From an uncultured Eisenbergiella sp. (GTDB lineage Bacteria > Bacillota > Clostridia > Lachnospirales > Lachnospiraceae): a stretch of 64,000 nucleotides of DNA. The notes under the pieces were generated by a model. That model had not been told where the DNA came from and did no database searches. It saw only the letters and a program-made list of their open reading frames with translations. How positions within the stretch are numbered: the stretch's first letter is position 1; each line of letters starts with the position of its first letter. The DNA lies in NCBI GenBank assembly GCA_947598825.1, contig CANQFM010000007.1:1-64000 (forward strand), written 5' to 3'. Positions 1 to 8,596 of this stretch are shown here, piece after piece. Made by a program: the position numbers and the translations under genes.

Positions 1-13
1 TTTTCTCCTTTCG

Positions 14-32
14 CAAAAGCCTGCGGCTTTTG
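14..32. other. Perfect hairpin (CAAAAGCC-TGC-GGCTTTTG) between remA and the presumed downstream gene at the left edge
   Basis: 8-bp inverted repeat with 3-nt loop; on the minus strand it is followed by AAAGGAG (RBS-like) rather than a U-run. Confidence 0.5.
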
Positions 33-46
33 TTATCAACAAATCG

Positions 47-331
47 CTATTCTTCCCCGGCTTCCTCTTCCCTGCCGACCGTTCCCCTTGCCTCTCTGCC
101 CTGCGTCCTGGCGCAGATCGTCTCCGGCAGGAGGGCGGACAGGATGATCCGGCTGTCCTCCATAACCAGAACGGCCTTGGTACGCCTGCCCTGGGTGGCA
201 TCCACCGCCGTGCCGTCCTCCTTGGCCTTCTGGACCAGCCGTTTTATCGGGGCCGACTCAGGGCTTACCACGGCTATGATCTTATCCGTATTTACAATAT
301 TCCCAAAACCGATATGGATAAACTGGCTCAA
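47..331 (-). CDS. remA: RemA/DUF370 family extracellular matrix regulator; likely TTG start at 331 rather than the ATG at 379
   Basis: SQFIHIGFGNIVNTDKIIAVVSPESAPIKRLVQKAKEDGTAVDATQGRRTKAVLVMEDSRIILSAL matches the RemA family; GGAG 8 nt before TTG; adjacent to yicC as in many Firmicutes. Confidence 0.88.
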   Translation of the reverse strand: MSQFIHIGFGNIVNTDKIIAVVSPESAPIKRLVQKAKEDGTAVDATQGRRTKAVLVMEDSRIILSALLPETICARTQGREARGTVGREEEAGEE

Positions 332-371
332 TGCTCCCTCTCCGCCCGGGGCGCTATGGCCTGCAGGCTTA

Positions 372-1250
372 TTACTCAATATTCTGGATCTGCTCCCGCA
401 CCTTCTCGATCAGCGTCTTTAGATCGATCCCCCGGTCGGAGATTTCCAGGTCCGTCGTCTTGGACAGGATGGTATTGGCCTCCCGGTTCATCTCCTGCGC
501 CACGAAATCCAGCCTGCGACCGACGCCGTCGCTTTCCCGGAGCGCCTTTTGCATGGAACGGATGTGGCTTTTTAACCGGACGATCTCTTCATCCACACAG
601 ACCTTATCCGCAAAGATCGTAACCTCCGTCAGAAGCCTGCTTTCCTCCGGCTGGGCGCCTCCAAGGAGTTCCTGCACGCGGTCGTACAGCTTCTGCCGGT
701 ACTGGGCGATGATCTGAGGGGAGCGCGCCTCGATGAAAGCCACATGGGCGCTCATCTCCTCCAGCTTGTCTTCCAGGTCCTCCTTCAAATGGTTCCCTTC
801 CCGGATCCTGGATTCCACCATTTCCTGCGCCGCACCGCGCAGGGCTTTCTCCAGCGCCTTCCAGATCCCTTCTTCGTCCACCTGGGCCTCTTCCATGGAA
901 AAGACCTCCGGGTAGCGGGAAAGGGCCGACAGGCTGACATCGTCCTCCAGGCCGAAATCCTGGGCCATCTGCCGCAGATACTCCAGATATCTGGCCGCCA
1001 CATCCTTATTATAGCGAATGCTGACGTCCTCTCCCGACATATCCTCACAGGTAATAAAAATATCCACTTTGCCCCGCTGCAGATATTCTTTCAGGACGCT
1101 GCGAATAGACGCCTCGAAGAAATTCATCCGCTTGGGCATCTTCAAATTCACATCCAGATACCTGTGATTGACGGATTTCATCTCAACGGTAAATTTACGG
1201 TTGGCCTCGCTGACTTCGCAGCGGCCAAAGCCTGTCATGCTCTTTATCAT
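372..1250 (-). CDS. yicC: YicC/YloC family protein (endoribonuclease)
   Basis: MIKSMTGFGRCEV N-terminus and QEMNREANTILSKTTD C-terminal motif. Confidence 0.93.
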   Translation of the reverse strand: MIKSMTGFGRCEVSEANRKFTVEMKSVNHRYLDVNLKMPKRMNFFEASIRSVLKEYLQRGKVDIFITCEDMSGEDVSIRYNKDVAARYLEYLRQMAQDFGLEDDVSLSALSRYPEVFSMEEAQVDEEGIWKALEKALRGAAQEMVESRIREGNHLKEDLEDKLEEMSAHVAFIEARSPQIIAQYRQKLYDRVQELLGGAQPEESRLLTEVTIFADKVCVDEEIVRLKSHIRSMQKALRESDGVGRRLDFVAQEMNREANTILSKTTDLEISDRGIDLKTLIEKVREQIQNIE

Positions 1251-1450
1251 CTGTTCCCCCATCTGCGCCTGCAGGCACAGGCCCCATCCTCAAATACCCC
1301 GTTATCTACATTATTATAAAGTAACGCTTTCTTTCCGTCAAGTATTCTGTTATACTATTCCAAGATGTCTGCGCGGTTCCTGCACAGCAGAACATAAACA
1401 AAAAGCTTAGAAAGGATAACTGCCCTCCGCCTGCGGCAGCGGTATTTCAT

Positions 1451-3220
1451 ATGGCATTTGACGGCATCACCATCGCCAGCCTGGTGGCCCAGCTCAACGA
1501 AACGATCCTGGACGGGAGGCTTTCCAAGATCGCGCAGCCGGAACCCGACGAGCTGCTCCTGACCATCAAACCCAGCGCACAAACCCTGGCCAAAACGGAC
1601 AAACCGGCCCCGGGACAGTTTCGCCTGTGTATCTCCGCCAGCGCCTCCCTCCCGTTAATCTATCTGACGCGGGAAAATAAGCCCAGCCCTCTGACCGCCC
1701 CCAATTTCTGTATGCTTCTCCGCAAGCACCTGCAGAACGGGCGCATCGTTTCCATTCGGCAGCCGGGCCTGGAACGCATCATCCTCTTTGAGATCGAACA
1801 TCTGGATGAAATGGGCGATCTGAGGCACAAGAAGCTGATCGTGGAGATCATGGGCAAACACAGCAATATCATTTTCTGTGAAGAGGACGACACGATCCTG
1901 GACAGCATCAAACGGGTTTCGGCCCTCGTCAGTTCTGTCCGGGAGGTGCTTCCCGGAAAACGCTGGTTCATCGTGCAGACCCAGGAGAAAAAGGATCCCC
2001 TTTCCCTGGAGAAAGAAGCGTTTTTTTCCCAGGTCTTTTCCAGGCCCATGGACTGTTATAAGGCGCTCTATACCTCCTGTACGGGCCTTTCCCCCGCCAT
2101 CGCCCACGAGATCTGTTTTCGCAGCCATACGGACGCCTGCCGCAGCGCTGCAGCCGCCGACGACGGGCAGAAAGAAGCGCTGTGGGAGTCCTTTTCGGCC
2201 ATGATGCAGGAGGTAAAAAAGGGGCGCTTCTCCCCCTGCATCGTCTACGAAAACCGTGAACCCGCGGAATACGCGGCCCTGACGCTGACTTCCTATCCGG
2301 ACGCCTGCCGTAAGGACTATGCGGACATCTCTGCCCTGCTGGAAGACTATTACTCCGAGAAGAACCGTCTCACCCGGATCCGGCAGAGATCGTCGGATCT
2401 GCGCCGGATCGTCTCTTCCGCCCTGGAACGCAATCTCAAAAAATACGATCTGCAAAAAAAACAGCTTCAGGATACCGAAAAACGGGACCAGTACCGGATC
2501 TATGGGGAACTGCTCAACACCTACGGCTATGGCTGCGCTCCCGGGGCAAAATCCCTGGACGCGCTCAACTACTATACCGGAAAGACCGTCCGCATCCCTC
2601 TGGACCCCCTCCTGACGCCCGGGGAAAACGCCAAACGCTATTTTGAAAAATACGGCAAGCTAAAGCGCACCTATGAGGCGCTCACTGCGCTGACGAAAGA
2701 AGTCGGAGATGAGATCCGCCATTTGGAATCCGTCGCCACCTCGCTGGATATCGCGCAGAAGGAGGAGGACCTGGTCCAGATCCGGGAAGAACTGATCGAA
2801 AGCGGTTATATCCGCCGCCGGGGCGGCGGAAAAAAGGTGAAGATCACCAGCCGCCCTTTCCATTATATCAGCAGCGATGGATTTCATATGTATGTGGGAA
2901 AAAACAACCTTCAGAACGAAGAACTGACTTTCCGCCTTGCCTCCGGAAACGACTGGTGGTTCCACGCCAAGGACATGCCCGGTTCCCACGTCATCGTAAA
3001 AACAGAAGGCCGGCCCCTGCCGGACGCCACCTTTGAGGAGGCCGCCAGGCTGGCCGCCCATTATTCCAGGGGAAAAGGGCAGGAAAAGGTGGAAGTGGAC
3101 TATGTAGAAAAAAAACAGGTCAAAAAAGTGGCCGGCGCCAAACCCGGTTTCGTCATTTACCATACCAACTATTCCATGCTGATCGACACTGATATTTCCG
3201 GCATCCGCCTGGCAGAATAA
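1451..3220 (+). CDS. rqcH: Rqc2/RqcH NFACT-family ribosome quality control protein (fibronectin-binding protein A-like)
   Basis: MAFDGITIASLVAQLNETILDGRLSKIAQPEPDELLL NFACT-N; C-terminal NFACT-R NDWWFHAKDMPGSHVIVKT. Confidence 0.93.
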   Translation: MAFDGITIASLVAQLNETILDGRLSKIAQPEPDELLLTIKPSAQTLAKTDKPAPGQFRLCISASASLPLIYLTRENKPSPLTAPNFCMLLRKHLQNGRIVSIRQPGLERIILFEIEHLDEMGDLRHKKLIVEIMGKHSNIIFCEEDDTILDSIKRVSALVSSVREVLPGKRWFIVQTQEKKDPLSLEKEAFFSQVFSRPMDCYKALYTSCTGLSPAIAHEICFRSHTDACRSAAAADDGQKEALWESFSAMMQEVKKGRFSPCIVYENREPAEYAALTLTSYPDACRKDYADISALLEDYYSEKNRLTRIRQRSSDLRRIVSSALERNLKKYDLQKKQLQDTEKRDQYRIYGELLNTYGYGCAPGAKSLDALNYYTGKTVRIPLDPLLTPGENAKRYFEKYGKLKRTYEALTALTKEVGDEIRHLESVATSLDIAQKEEDLVQIREELIESGYIRRRGGGKKVKITSRPFHYISSDGFHMYVGKNNLQNEELTFRLASGNDWWFHAKDMPGSHVIVKTEGRPLPDATFEEAARLAAHYSRGKGQEKVEVDYVEKKQVKKVAGAKPGFVIYHTNYSMLIDTDISGIRLAE

Positions 3221-3228
3221 AAAAATAC

Positions 3229-3273
3229 GGGGCCGCCGCACGTTTTGACCTGCTGCGGCAGCCCCCTTTTTTG
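3229..3273. terminator. Intrinsic terminator, likely bidirectional, downstream of rqcH
   Basis: GGGGCCGCCGCA...TGCTGCGGCAGCCCC stem followed by T-run on +; A-run on the other flank gives a U-run on -. Confidence 0.8.
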
Positions 3274-3279
3274 TTTCCC

Positions 3280-3537
3280 CTACATCGTCTTCTGGGAAAA
3301 CAGGCTCTTTACATGTTCGATCTCTTCCTGGGTCGCCTTGCTGGCGGGAACATAATAGGCCTTTTCCCGCGCGATCTGATACAGCTCTTCCTGGGACTGT
3401 TCGCAGGCATTGCGGAACTGTTTCAGCGTCGTCTTTAACTCCTGATTTTCCGTCTGCGGGATCATCTCGCCAAAACGGATCAACTCGCCGTTGATGCCCG
3501 TCAGGGTATCCGCTACCATCGTCTTTTCTTCGATCAT
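3280..3537 (-). CDS. Small helical protein, spore-coat (CotF-like) family candidate
   Basis: Paired with the following ORF; helical sequence MVADTLTGINGELIRFGEMIPQTENQELKTTLKQFRNACEQSQEELYQIAREKAYYVPA. Confidence 0.6.
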   Translation of the reverse strand: MIEEKTMVADTLTGINGELIRFGEMIPQTENQELKTTLKQFRNACEQSQEELYQIAREKAYYVPASKATQEEIEHVKSLFSQKTM

Positions 3538-3563
3538 ACTGCCTCCATTCTGCCCTTTACCGG

Positions 3564-3749
3564 CTACTGCAAAAATTTCATCAGGGTCTGCTTGTTTTCC
3601 ATGGCGGATTTCGCCCCTTTTTCAAAAAACTGCTTTACTTTTGCATCCTTCGCGCAGCTCGCATACTCCTGCATCTTGCAGTGGGTCGTGTCGTAGCCGC
3701 CGATCAGATGGCGCAGGTTCTGCAGTTCCAGTTCCGATAAATTAGCCAT
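3564..3749 (-). CDS. Small helical protein, spore-coat/ferritin-like candidate
   Basis: MANLSELELQNLRHLIGGYDTTHCKMQEYASCAKDAKVKQFFEKGAKSAMENKQTLMKFLQ; preceded by GGAGG. Confidence 0.6.
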   Translation of the reverse strand: MANLSELELQNLRHLIGGYDTTHCKMQEYASCAKDAKVKQFFEKGAKSAMENKQTLMKFLQ

Positions 3750-3885
3750 TGTTTACCTCCTTTAAGCCTTACGTTTTGATTACGCTATCAGTATGCCTTG
3801 CAAAGGAGGGTTTTATGCGCCTGTTTTATTTTTTCCCGACCGTTTTGGGCATCGAAGGCATTTGGGACGCCGGAGGCGTTTGTGG

Positions 3886-4797
3886 TCACAGGTCCTCCGC
3901 GTTGACCAGCGCCGCTTCCTCGTAAGGGATCACGATCTCCACATAACCTGCGGCGTAGGGCGCGATCTCATAGGGCGAAAGATAAAATACGATCCCGTCG
4001 TCCGCAAAATAGGAACCCGCTTTTGACATATCGTAGGTTTTGATCAGCTCCGGCGCGTCCTCATAAAACATATCCGGTTCTGCCGCGATCCGGTCCGCAA
4101 AGCGGGTCCGCAGCAGCTTGTCCCATTCGTCCCCCGTCATCCGGCTCATTTCCGAAAGTTCTACCTGCTTTCCGTCGCTGACGCGAAAGACATACCCCTC
4201 CCGATAGGGCATCCCGTGCGCTCCGCCCTCGTACAGATAGGAGTCCAGCAAAATGCTGACAAACCCGTTTTTCGTTTTGACAGACGTGACCTGATATTCC
4301 TCGCTCCAGGGCGCAACCCACTCGTTATCCCTGCTCTCCCTGTATACCTCCAGCGCATACTGTCGGGTGGAATTGTCATCGTTTTCGTACTCGTTTTCCT
4401 TGCGCTCGGCCCAGTCCTCAAAGTAACGATTGATCGCCGTCACGCCCTCCTGGCGGCCGTGGAAATGCGGATAGGCCAGCCGCAATTCCACGATCACGAC
4501 GCCGTCCTCCGCCGTATATTGTTTTTCCACATTGCTGATTTCAAAAGTCAGATCCCCAATGCCGCCTCCTGCGAGCTGATCCTCCTGCGTCGCGTTTCCC
4601 GCAGCGTTTGCCGCCGTATCCGCCGGTTCTTCAAGGCTCTGCGTTTCCTCGGGGTAGCTTGCTTCCTGCGTCGTTTCTTCCTGTGCCGACTCTTTATCGG
4701 ACGGCGGATTCACTGTCCGTTTCATACAGCCGGATAAAAGGAACAGCGCCAGAAGCGACAGCGCAAACAAACCTTTCCTGTTCTGGATTCTCTTCAT
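3886..4797 (-). CDS. DUF3298/RsiV-like lipoprotein
   Basis: Lipobox LLSGC; YPHFHGRQEGVTAINRYFEDW... and C-terminal DGIVFYLSPYEIAPYAAGYVEIVIPYEE typical of DUF4163/DUF3298. Confidence 0.82.
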   Translation of the reverse strand: MKRIQNRKGLFALSLLALFLLSGCMKRTVNPPSDKESAQEETTQEASYPEETQSLEEPADTAANAAGNATQEDQLAGGGIGDLTFEISNVEKQYTAEDGVVIVELRLAYPHFHGRQEGVTAINRYFEDWAERKENEYENDDNSTRQYALEVYRESRDNEWVAPWSEEYQVTSVKTKNGFVSILLDSYLYEGGAHGMPYREGYVFRVSDGKQVELSEMSRMTGDEWDKLLRTRFADRIAAEPDMFYEDAPELIKTYDMSKAGSYFADDGIVFYLSPYEIAPYAAGYVEIVIPYEEAALVNAEDL

Positions 4798-4862
4798 CGT
4801 TTTTCCTCGCTTCCATCCGAAGTCTTTTTATGGGTATCCTGCCCATCTTTTTCAAAAATATA

Positions 4863-4888
4863 CACCAGGGCCCGGTAAGGCCCTGGTG
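4863..4888 (-). terminator. Intrinsic terminator after glgA
   Basis: Perfect 10-bp stem CACCAGGGCC/GGCCCTGGTG with 6-nt loop; TATATTTTTG follows on the minus strand. Confidence 0.75.
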
Positions 4889-4921
4889 CAACTATGTATC
4901 TTTTTCCGACCGCTGCTTTTT

Positions 4922-6370
4922 TTACCTGCCGATCAGCCAGTCGTACATCTCCTGATATTTCTGCGCGGAAACATACCAGGAGAAATCCGCCGCCATAGCG
5001 CGGTCCACGATCTTGTTCCATTCCCGCTTTCTGTCATAATAGATCTGCTCCGCATAGCGGATGGTGCGAAGCATTTCATGCGCGTTGTAATTGGTGAAAG
5101 AAAATCCGGTGCCGGTCCCTTCGTATTCGTTATAAGGCTCCACCGTATCCTTCAGGCCGCCGGTCTCCCGGACGATGGGCACCGTGCCGTATTTGAGGCT
5201 CATCAACTGGCTCAGCCCGCAGGGCTCGAACAGGGACGGCATCAGGAAAGCATCGCTGGCAGCGTAGATCTTGTGGGACAGTTCCTCGGAATAATAGATC
5301 TGCGCGGAAACCTTGCCGCCGTACTTCCATGCGAAATGGCGGAACATATTCTCGTAGCGCTCCTCTCCGGTACCCAGCACCACGATTTGTACGCTGTCCT
5401 GGCACAACTCATCCATCACATAGGCGATCAGATCAAAACCCTTCTGATCCGTCAGGCGGGAAACGATGCCGATCATCATCATCCTGTCATTTTTCTCGAG
5501 GCCCAGTTCTTCCTGCAGCGCCCTCTTGTTCTTGATCTTCTCTTTGCGGAAATTCACCGCGTTGTAGGGATTGACAATATAGCGATCCTTATCCGGGCTG
5601 AAATCGTCATAATCGATCCCGTTGACGATGCCCCTCAGATCGTGCTGCCTGGCCCTCATCAGACCGTCCAGCCCTTCCCCGTAGAACGGCGTCTGGATCT
5701 CCTTGGCGTAGGTTTCGCTCACCGTCGTAATGGCGTCCGCATAGACCAGCCCGCCCTTTAACAGGTTGGCGTCCTTATACGCCTCCAGCTTATCCGGCGT
5801 GAAATAATATTCCGGCAGGCCCGTGATCTCTTGCACCTCGCGGATGCTCCATTTCCCCTGGAATTTGAGGTTGTGAATGGTCATCACGGTCTTGATGCCC
5901 TTGTAAAAATCCCCCTGCCCGAACCGCTCGTGCAGATAGACGGGAATCAGGCCCGTCTGCCAGTCGTGACAGTGGATCAGATCCGGCTTAAAGCCGATCA
6001 CCGGCAGGATCGAAAGCGCCGCCTTGGAAAAGAAGGCGAACTTTTCGATCTCAAAGAGCGCATTGTCGCAATAGGGCTTGAATCCGTTGAAGTAGTACTC
6101 ATTATCCACGAAGTAATACTTGATGCCGTTATACTCTGCCTCCATGATCCCCACATATTCGTTCTTCCAGTGGAAATCCATGTAAAAATGATCCCTGTAG
6201 CAAAGCATATCTTTTTTGTTCTGATGCATACAGTTGTATTTGGGTAAGATCACCCTCACATCGTAATACTCCCTGTCGATGCACTTTGGCAGGGAACCGA
6301 CCACATCGGCAAGGCCGCCGGTCTTGATGAAGGGCACCCCCTCTGATGCCACAAACAAAATGTTCTTCAT
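4922..6370 (-). CDS. glgA: Glycogen synthase (ADP-glucose type)
   Basis: MKNILFVASEGVPFIKTGGLADVVGSLPK; MPSLFEPCGLSQLMSLKYGTVPIVRETGGLKDTV. Confidence 0.95.
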   Translation of the reverse strand: MKNILFVASEGVPFIKTGGLADVVGSLPKCIDREYYDVRVILPKYNCMHQNKKDMLCYRDHFYMDFHWKNEYVGIMEAEYNGIKYYFVDNEYYFNGFKPYCDNALFEIEKFAFFSKAALSILPVIGFKPDLIHCHDWQTGLIPVYLHERFGQGDFYKGIKTVMTIHNLKFQGKWSIREVQEITGLPEYYFTPDKLEAYKDANLLKGGLVYADAITTVSETYAKEIQTPFYGEGLDGLMRARQHDLRGIVNGIDYDDFSPDKDRYIVNPYNAVNFRKEKIKNKRALQEELGLEKNDRMMMIGIVSRLTDQKGFDLIAYVMDELCQDSVQIVVLGTGEERYENMFRHFAWKYGGKVSAQIYYSEELSHKIYAASDAFLMPSLFEPCGLSQLMSLKYGTVPIVRETGGLKDTVEPYNEYEGTGTGFSFTNYNAHEMLRTIRYAEQIYYDRKREWNKIVDRAMAADFSWYVSAQKYQEMYDWLIGR

Positions 6371-6457
6371 GTCGTATCCTCCAATGCAGATATACTGTGA
6401 TCCAGTCTTTTTCCTGACTTGATTATACACTATTTCCACATCGAATGAAAGCACTTT

Positions 6458-6982
6458 TTATTCTTTATACTGGAGACGGATCTTATCCGCGATCAATGCG
6501 ATGAACTCCGAATTTGTAGGTTTTCCTTTTCCGGTGTTGATCGTGTAACCGAACAGCGCATCCAGCGTCTCCATCCTGCCCCGGTTCCACGCCACCTCGA
6601 TGGCATGCCGGATCGCCCTCTCCACGCGGCTGGAAGTGGTCTGATATTTCAGGGCGATCGTCGGATACAGCGTCTTGGTGATGGCGCCCAGCATATCCAT
6701 GTCGTTGACCGACATCTGAATGGCATCCCGCAGATACTGATACCCTTTGATGTGGGCTGGAACGCCGATCTCATGGATCATATCCGTCACGTCTTTTTCC
6801 AGATTCCGCGCCGCATACGGACGCGTATTTTCCTCTTTTTCCGTCCCAGCCTCCCTGTCCGGCTTGCCTGTGGCCGGCACAGTGATCATAATTTGAAATT
6901 CTCTATTGTTTTTCATCAGATCTGTCAAAATCTGTACAACTCTTTCGCTTTCTTTCCCCGCTGTCATGCTAAGCTGTTCCAT
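6458..6982 (-). CDS. spo0A: Spo0A-type DNA-binding protein at the canonical spo0A locus, lacking a complete receiver domain (174 aa)
   Basis: [20 protein letters not shown]...[21 protein letters not shown]...[27 protein letters not shown] is the Spo0A effector domain; N-terminal ~35 aa resemble only the first helix/strand of a receiver; GGAGG RBS upstream of the ATG at 6982; downstream of recN-spoIVB. Confidence 0.92.
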   Translation of the reverse strand: MEQLSMTAGKESERVVQILTDLMKNNREFQIMITVPATGKPDREAGTEKEENTRPYAARNLEKDVTDMIHEIGVPAHIKGYQYLRDAIQMSVNDMDMLGAITKTLYPTIALKYQTTSSRVERAIRHAIEVAWNRGRMETLDALFGYTINTGKGKPTNSEFIALIADKIRLQYKE

Positions 6983-7061
6983 GTTTTTCCTCCATCCTGC
7001 TCTTCACCCGTCCGATCCCAAACGGCCGGATCCGACCGCGATCCTCTCTGTTAACAGGCAC

Positions 7062-7067
7062 ATTATA
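7062..7067 (-). promoter_or_regulatory. Candidate -10 (TATAAT) for the truncated spo0A gene
   Basis: Exact TATAAT on the minus strand ~80 nt upstream of the start; -35 (TTGCAG, 18-bp spacing) is weak. Confidence 0.45.
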
Positions 7068-7106
7068 GCTTTAAAAGGGTGTTTCCTGCAAGAAAATGGT
7101 ATCGGC

Positions 7107-7137
7107 AAAAACCGCGCGAATACGCACGTTTTCGCGC
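7107..7137 (-). terminator. Candidate terminator between spoIVB and spo0A
   Basis: GCGCGAA/TTCGCGC stem with 10-nt loop followed by GGTTTTT on the minus strand. Confidence 0.5.
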
Positions 7138-7205
7138 CTTTTTACCATAAGGCGACAGATTTTTTTTCGAATCCCGGCGAAAAATATCGAAATTTCGCCT
7201 ATGGC

Positions 7206-8516
7206 TCACGGTTCCGTTAAGAGCATATTTTCGATAAAAATCCCATACCCCCTGGTCGGATCGTTTACCAGGACATGGGTAACCGCCCCGATGAGTTTAC
7301 CGTCCTGCAGGATCGGGGAGCCCGACATGCCCTGTACGATGCCGCCTGTTTTTTCCAAAAGCTTCGGATCGGTCACCACAAGCTCCAATCCCCGGTTTAC
7401 GTTATCGTGATCCAGATGGATCTCCTGGATCTGGACCTCATAGAGCTGCGGGACCGTTTCCTTGTCCACACAGCACAGGATTTGGGCTGGGCCGGTCTTT
7501 ACTTCCTGTCTCAGTCCGATGGGAACGGCCTGTCCCTGGATGCTGTCCGCCATTTCGTCGCTCAGCACCCCAAATATCCCGCCCGTAGAATTTACGCTGA
7601 TGGTACCGATCCGGTTGGCGGGATTATAGTCGATGACCCCTGTCAGTTCGCCCGGGTTCCCGTCCTCCCCTTTTATGATCGAAACGATCTGCGTCCGGTA
7701 TAGGCTTCCGCTCTTGACGTCCATCAGCGCAGTCGTGTCGATATCGTTGATACCATGCCCCAGAGCGCCGAAGGTATGGTCCTGATCCAGATACGTCATG
7801 GTTCCGACGCCCTGCGCATTGTCCCGTACCCAAATGCCAAGCTTGTATTCCCCCTCCACATTTTGCTCCGGCTTTACCTTTACATCGAACACTTCCTCTC
7901 CCCTTCGGATCGTGAGTACCATCTGCGCGCCGTAAGTATGAGCGATCTTATCGATCAACTGCTGCTTTGACTCGATCTGCTCCCCGTCCGCCTTCAAAAT
8001 ATAATCCCCTTCGTATAAAAGGTGGGCCGCCGGTTCCCGCCGGCTGCCGTTTAGCCCCTCAAAATCCCCCTGGGCAATGATGAGTACGCCATCGGTCTTT
8101 ACATAAATGCCGATGGGCACCCCCACCGGAACGAGCATCGCGTCAGGGATTACCTCCACATCCACCTGTTTGAAGGGAAGCACTCCAAACAGCTTTACGT
8201 CCATCATGTAATTTTGCGTCTGGCTGGCCCGCAGCGTCACAGGTCTGTTAAAGTCGACTTTAAGAGATACCTGGCCGTCTGTCCTTTTCAGTTGCATATC
8301 GGCGGCAGGGACCGCTTCCTCCCGCTCGCTGCCGGTCAGGTAGATTTCCCCCAGGGCGGGCACATGCAGGGAAAGCTGCTGCTCTACCCCCGCCTTGATA
8401 CGGATGGACGCCGGGATCTTCTCCCAGGTATGCCAAAGCCAGCCCCCTGTAAGCAGCAGGGCCGCCAGCGCCGCCAGGCTGAGCCTTTTTCTTCCCATTT
8501 TCGCTTTTTTGCCCAC
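7206..8516 (-). CDS. spoIVB: SpoIVB peptidase (PDZ + S55 peptidase); likely GTG start at 8516 because the longer ORF start overlaps the recN terminator
   Basis: LGHGINDIDTTALMDVKSGSLYRTQIVSIIKGEDGNPGELTGVID and GMSGSPILQDGKLIGAVTHVLVNDPTRGYGIFIENML; RBS GGGAG 7 nt before GTG. Confidence 0.93.
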   Translation of the reverse strand: MGKKAKMGRKRLSLAALAALLLTGGWLWHTWEKIPASIRIKAGVEQQLSLHVPALGEIYLTGSEREEAVPAADMQLKRTDGQVSLKVDFNRPVTLRASQTQNYMMDVKLFGVLPFKQVDVEVIPDAMLVPVGVPIGIYVKTDGVLIIAQGDFEGLNGSRREPAAHLLYEGDYILKADGEQIESKQQLIDKIAHTYGAQMVLTIRRGEEVFDVKVKPEQNVEGEYKLGIWVRDNAQGVGTMTYLDQDHTFGALGHGINDIDTTALMDVKSGSLYRTQIVSIIKGEDGNPGELTGVIDYNPANRIGTISVNSTGGIFGVLSDEMADSIQGQAVPIGLRQEVKTGPAQILCCVDKETVPQLYEVQIQEIHLDHDNVNRGLELVVTDPKLLEKTGGIVQGMSGSPILQDGKLIGAVTHVLVNDPTRGYGIFIENMLLTEP

Positions 8517-8550
8517 TTTCTCACTCCCTTCCATCCATTTTCTTTTGCAC

Positions 8551-8583
8551 AAAAAAAGAGGACATCGTCGCAATGTCCTCTTT
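8551..8583 (-). terminator. Intrinsic terminator after recN
   Basis: 11-bp stem AAAGAGGACAT/ATGTCCTCTTT with U-run on the minus strand. Confidence 0.82.
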
Positions 8584-8596
8584 AGTATGTTTCCTG

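Noticed and set aside
1655-2455. 266-aa minus-strand ORF inside rqcH
   Set aside because: Antisense shadow ORF; rqcH is convincingly coding on the plus strand.
3815-3925. 36-aa plus-strand ORF preceded by AAAGGAGG
   Set aside because: RBS looks good, but the ORF runs into the 3' end of the DUF3298 gene on the other strand, is short and has no recognisable features; chance cannot be excluded.
8517-8573. Longer spoIVB start (MRRCPLFLCKRKWMEGSEK...)
   Set aside because: The extension is encoded by the recN terminator hairpin; the GTG at 8516 with a GGGAG RBS is a better start.
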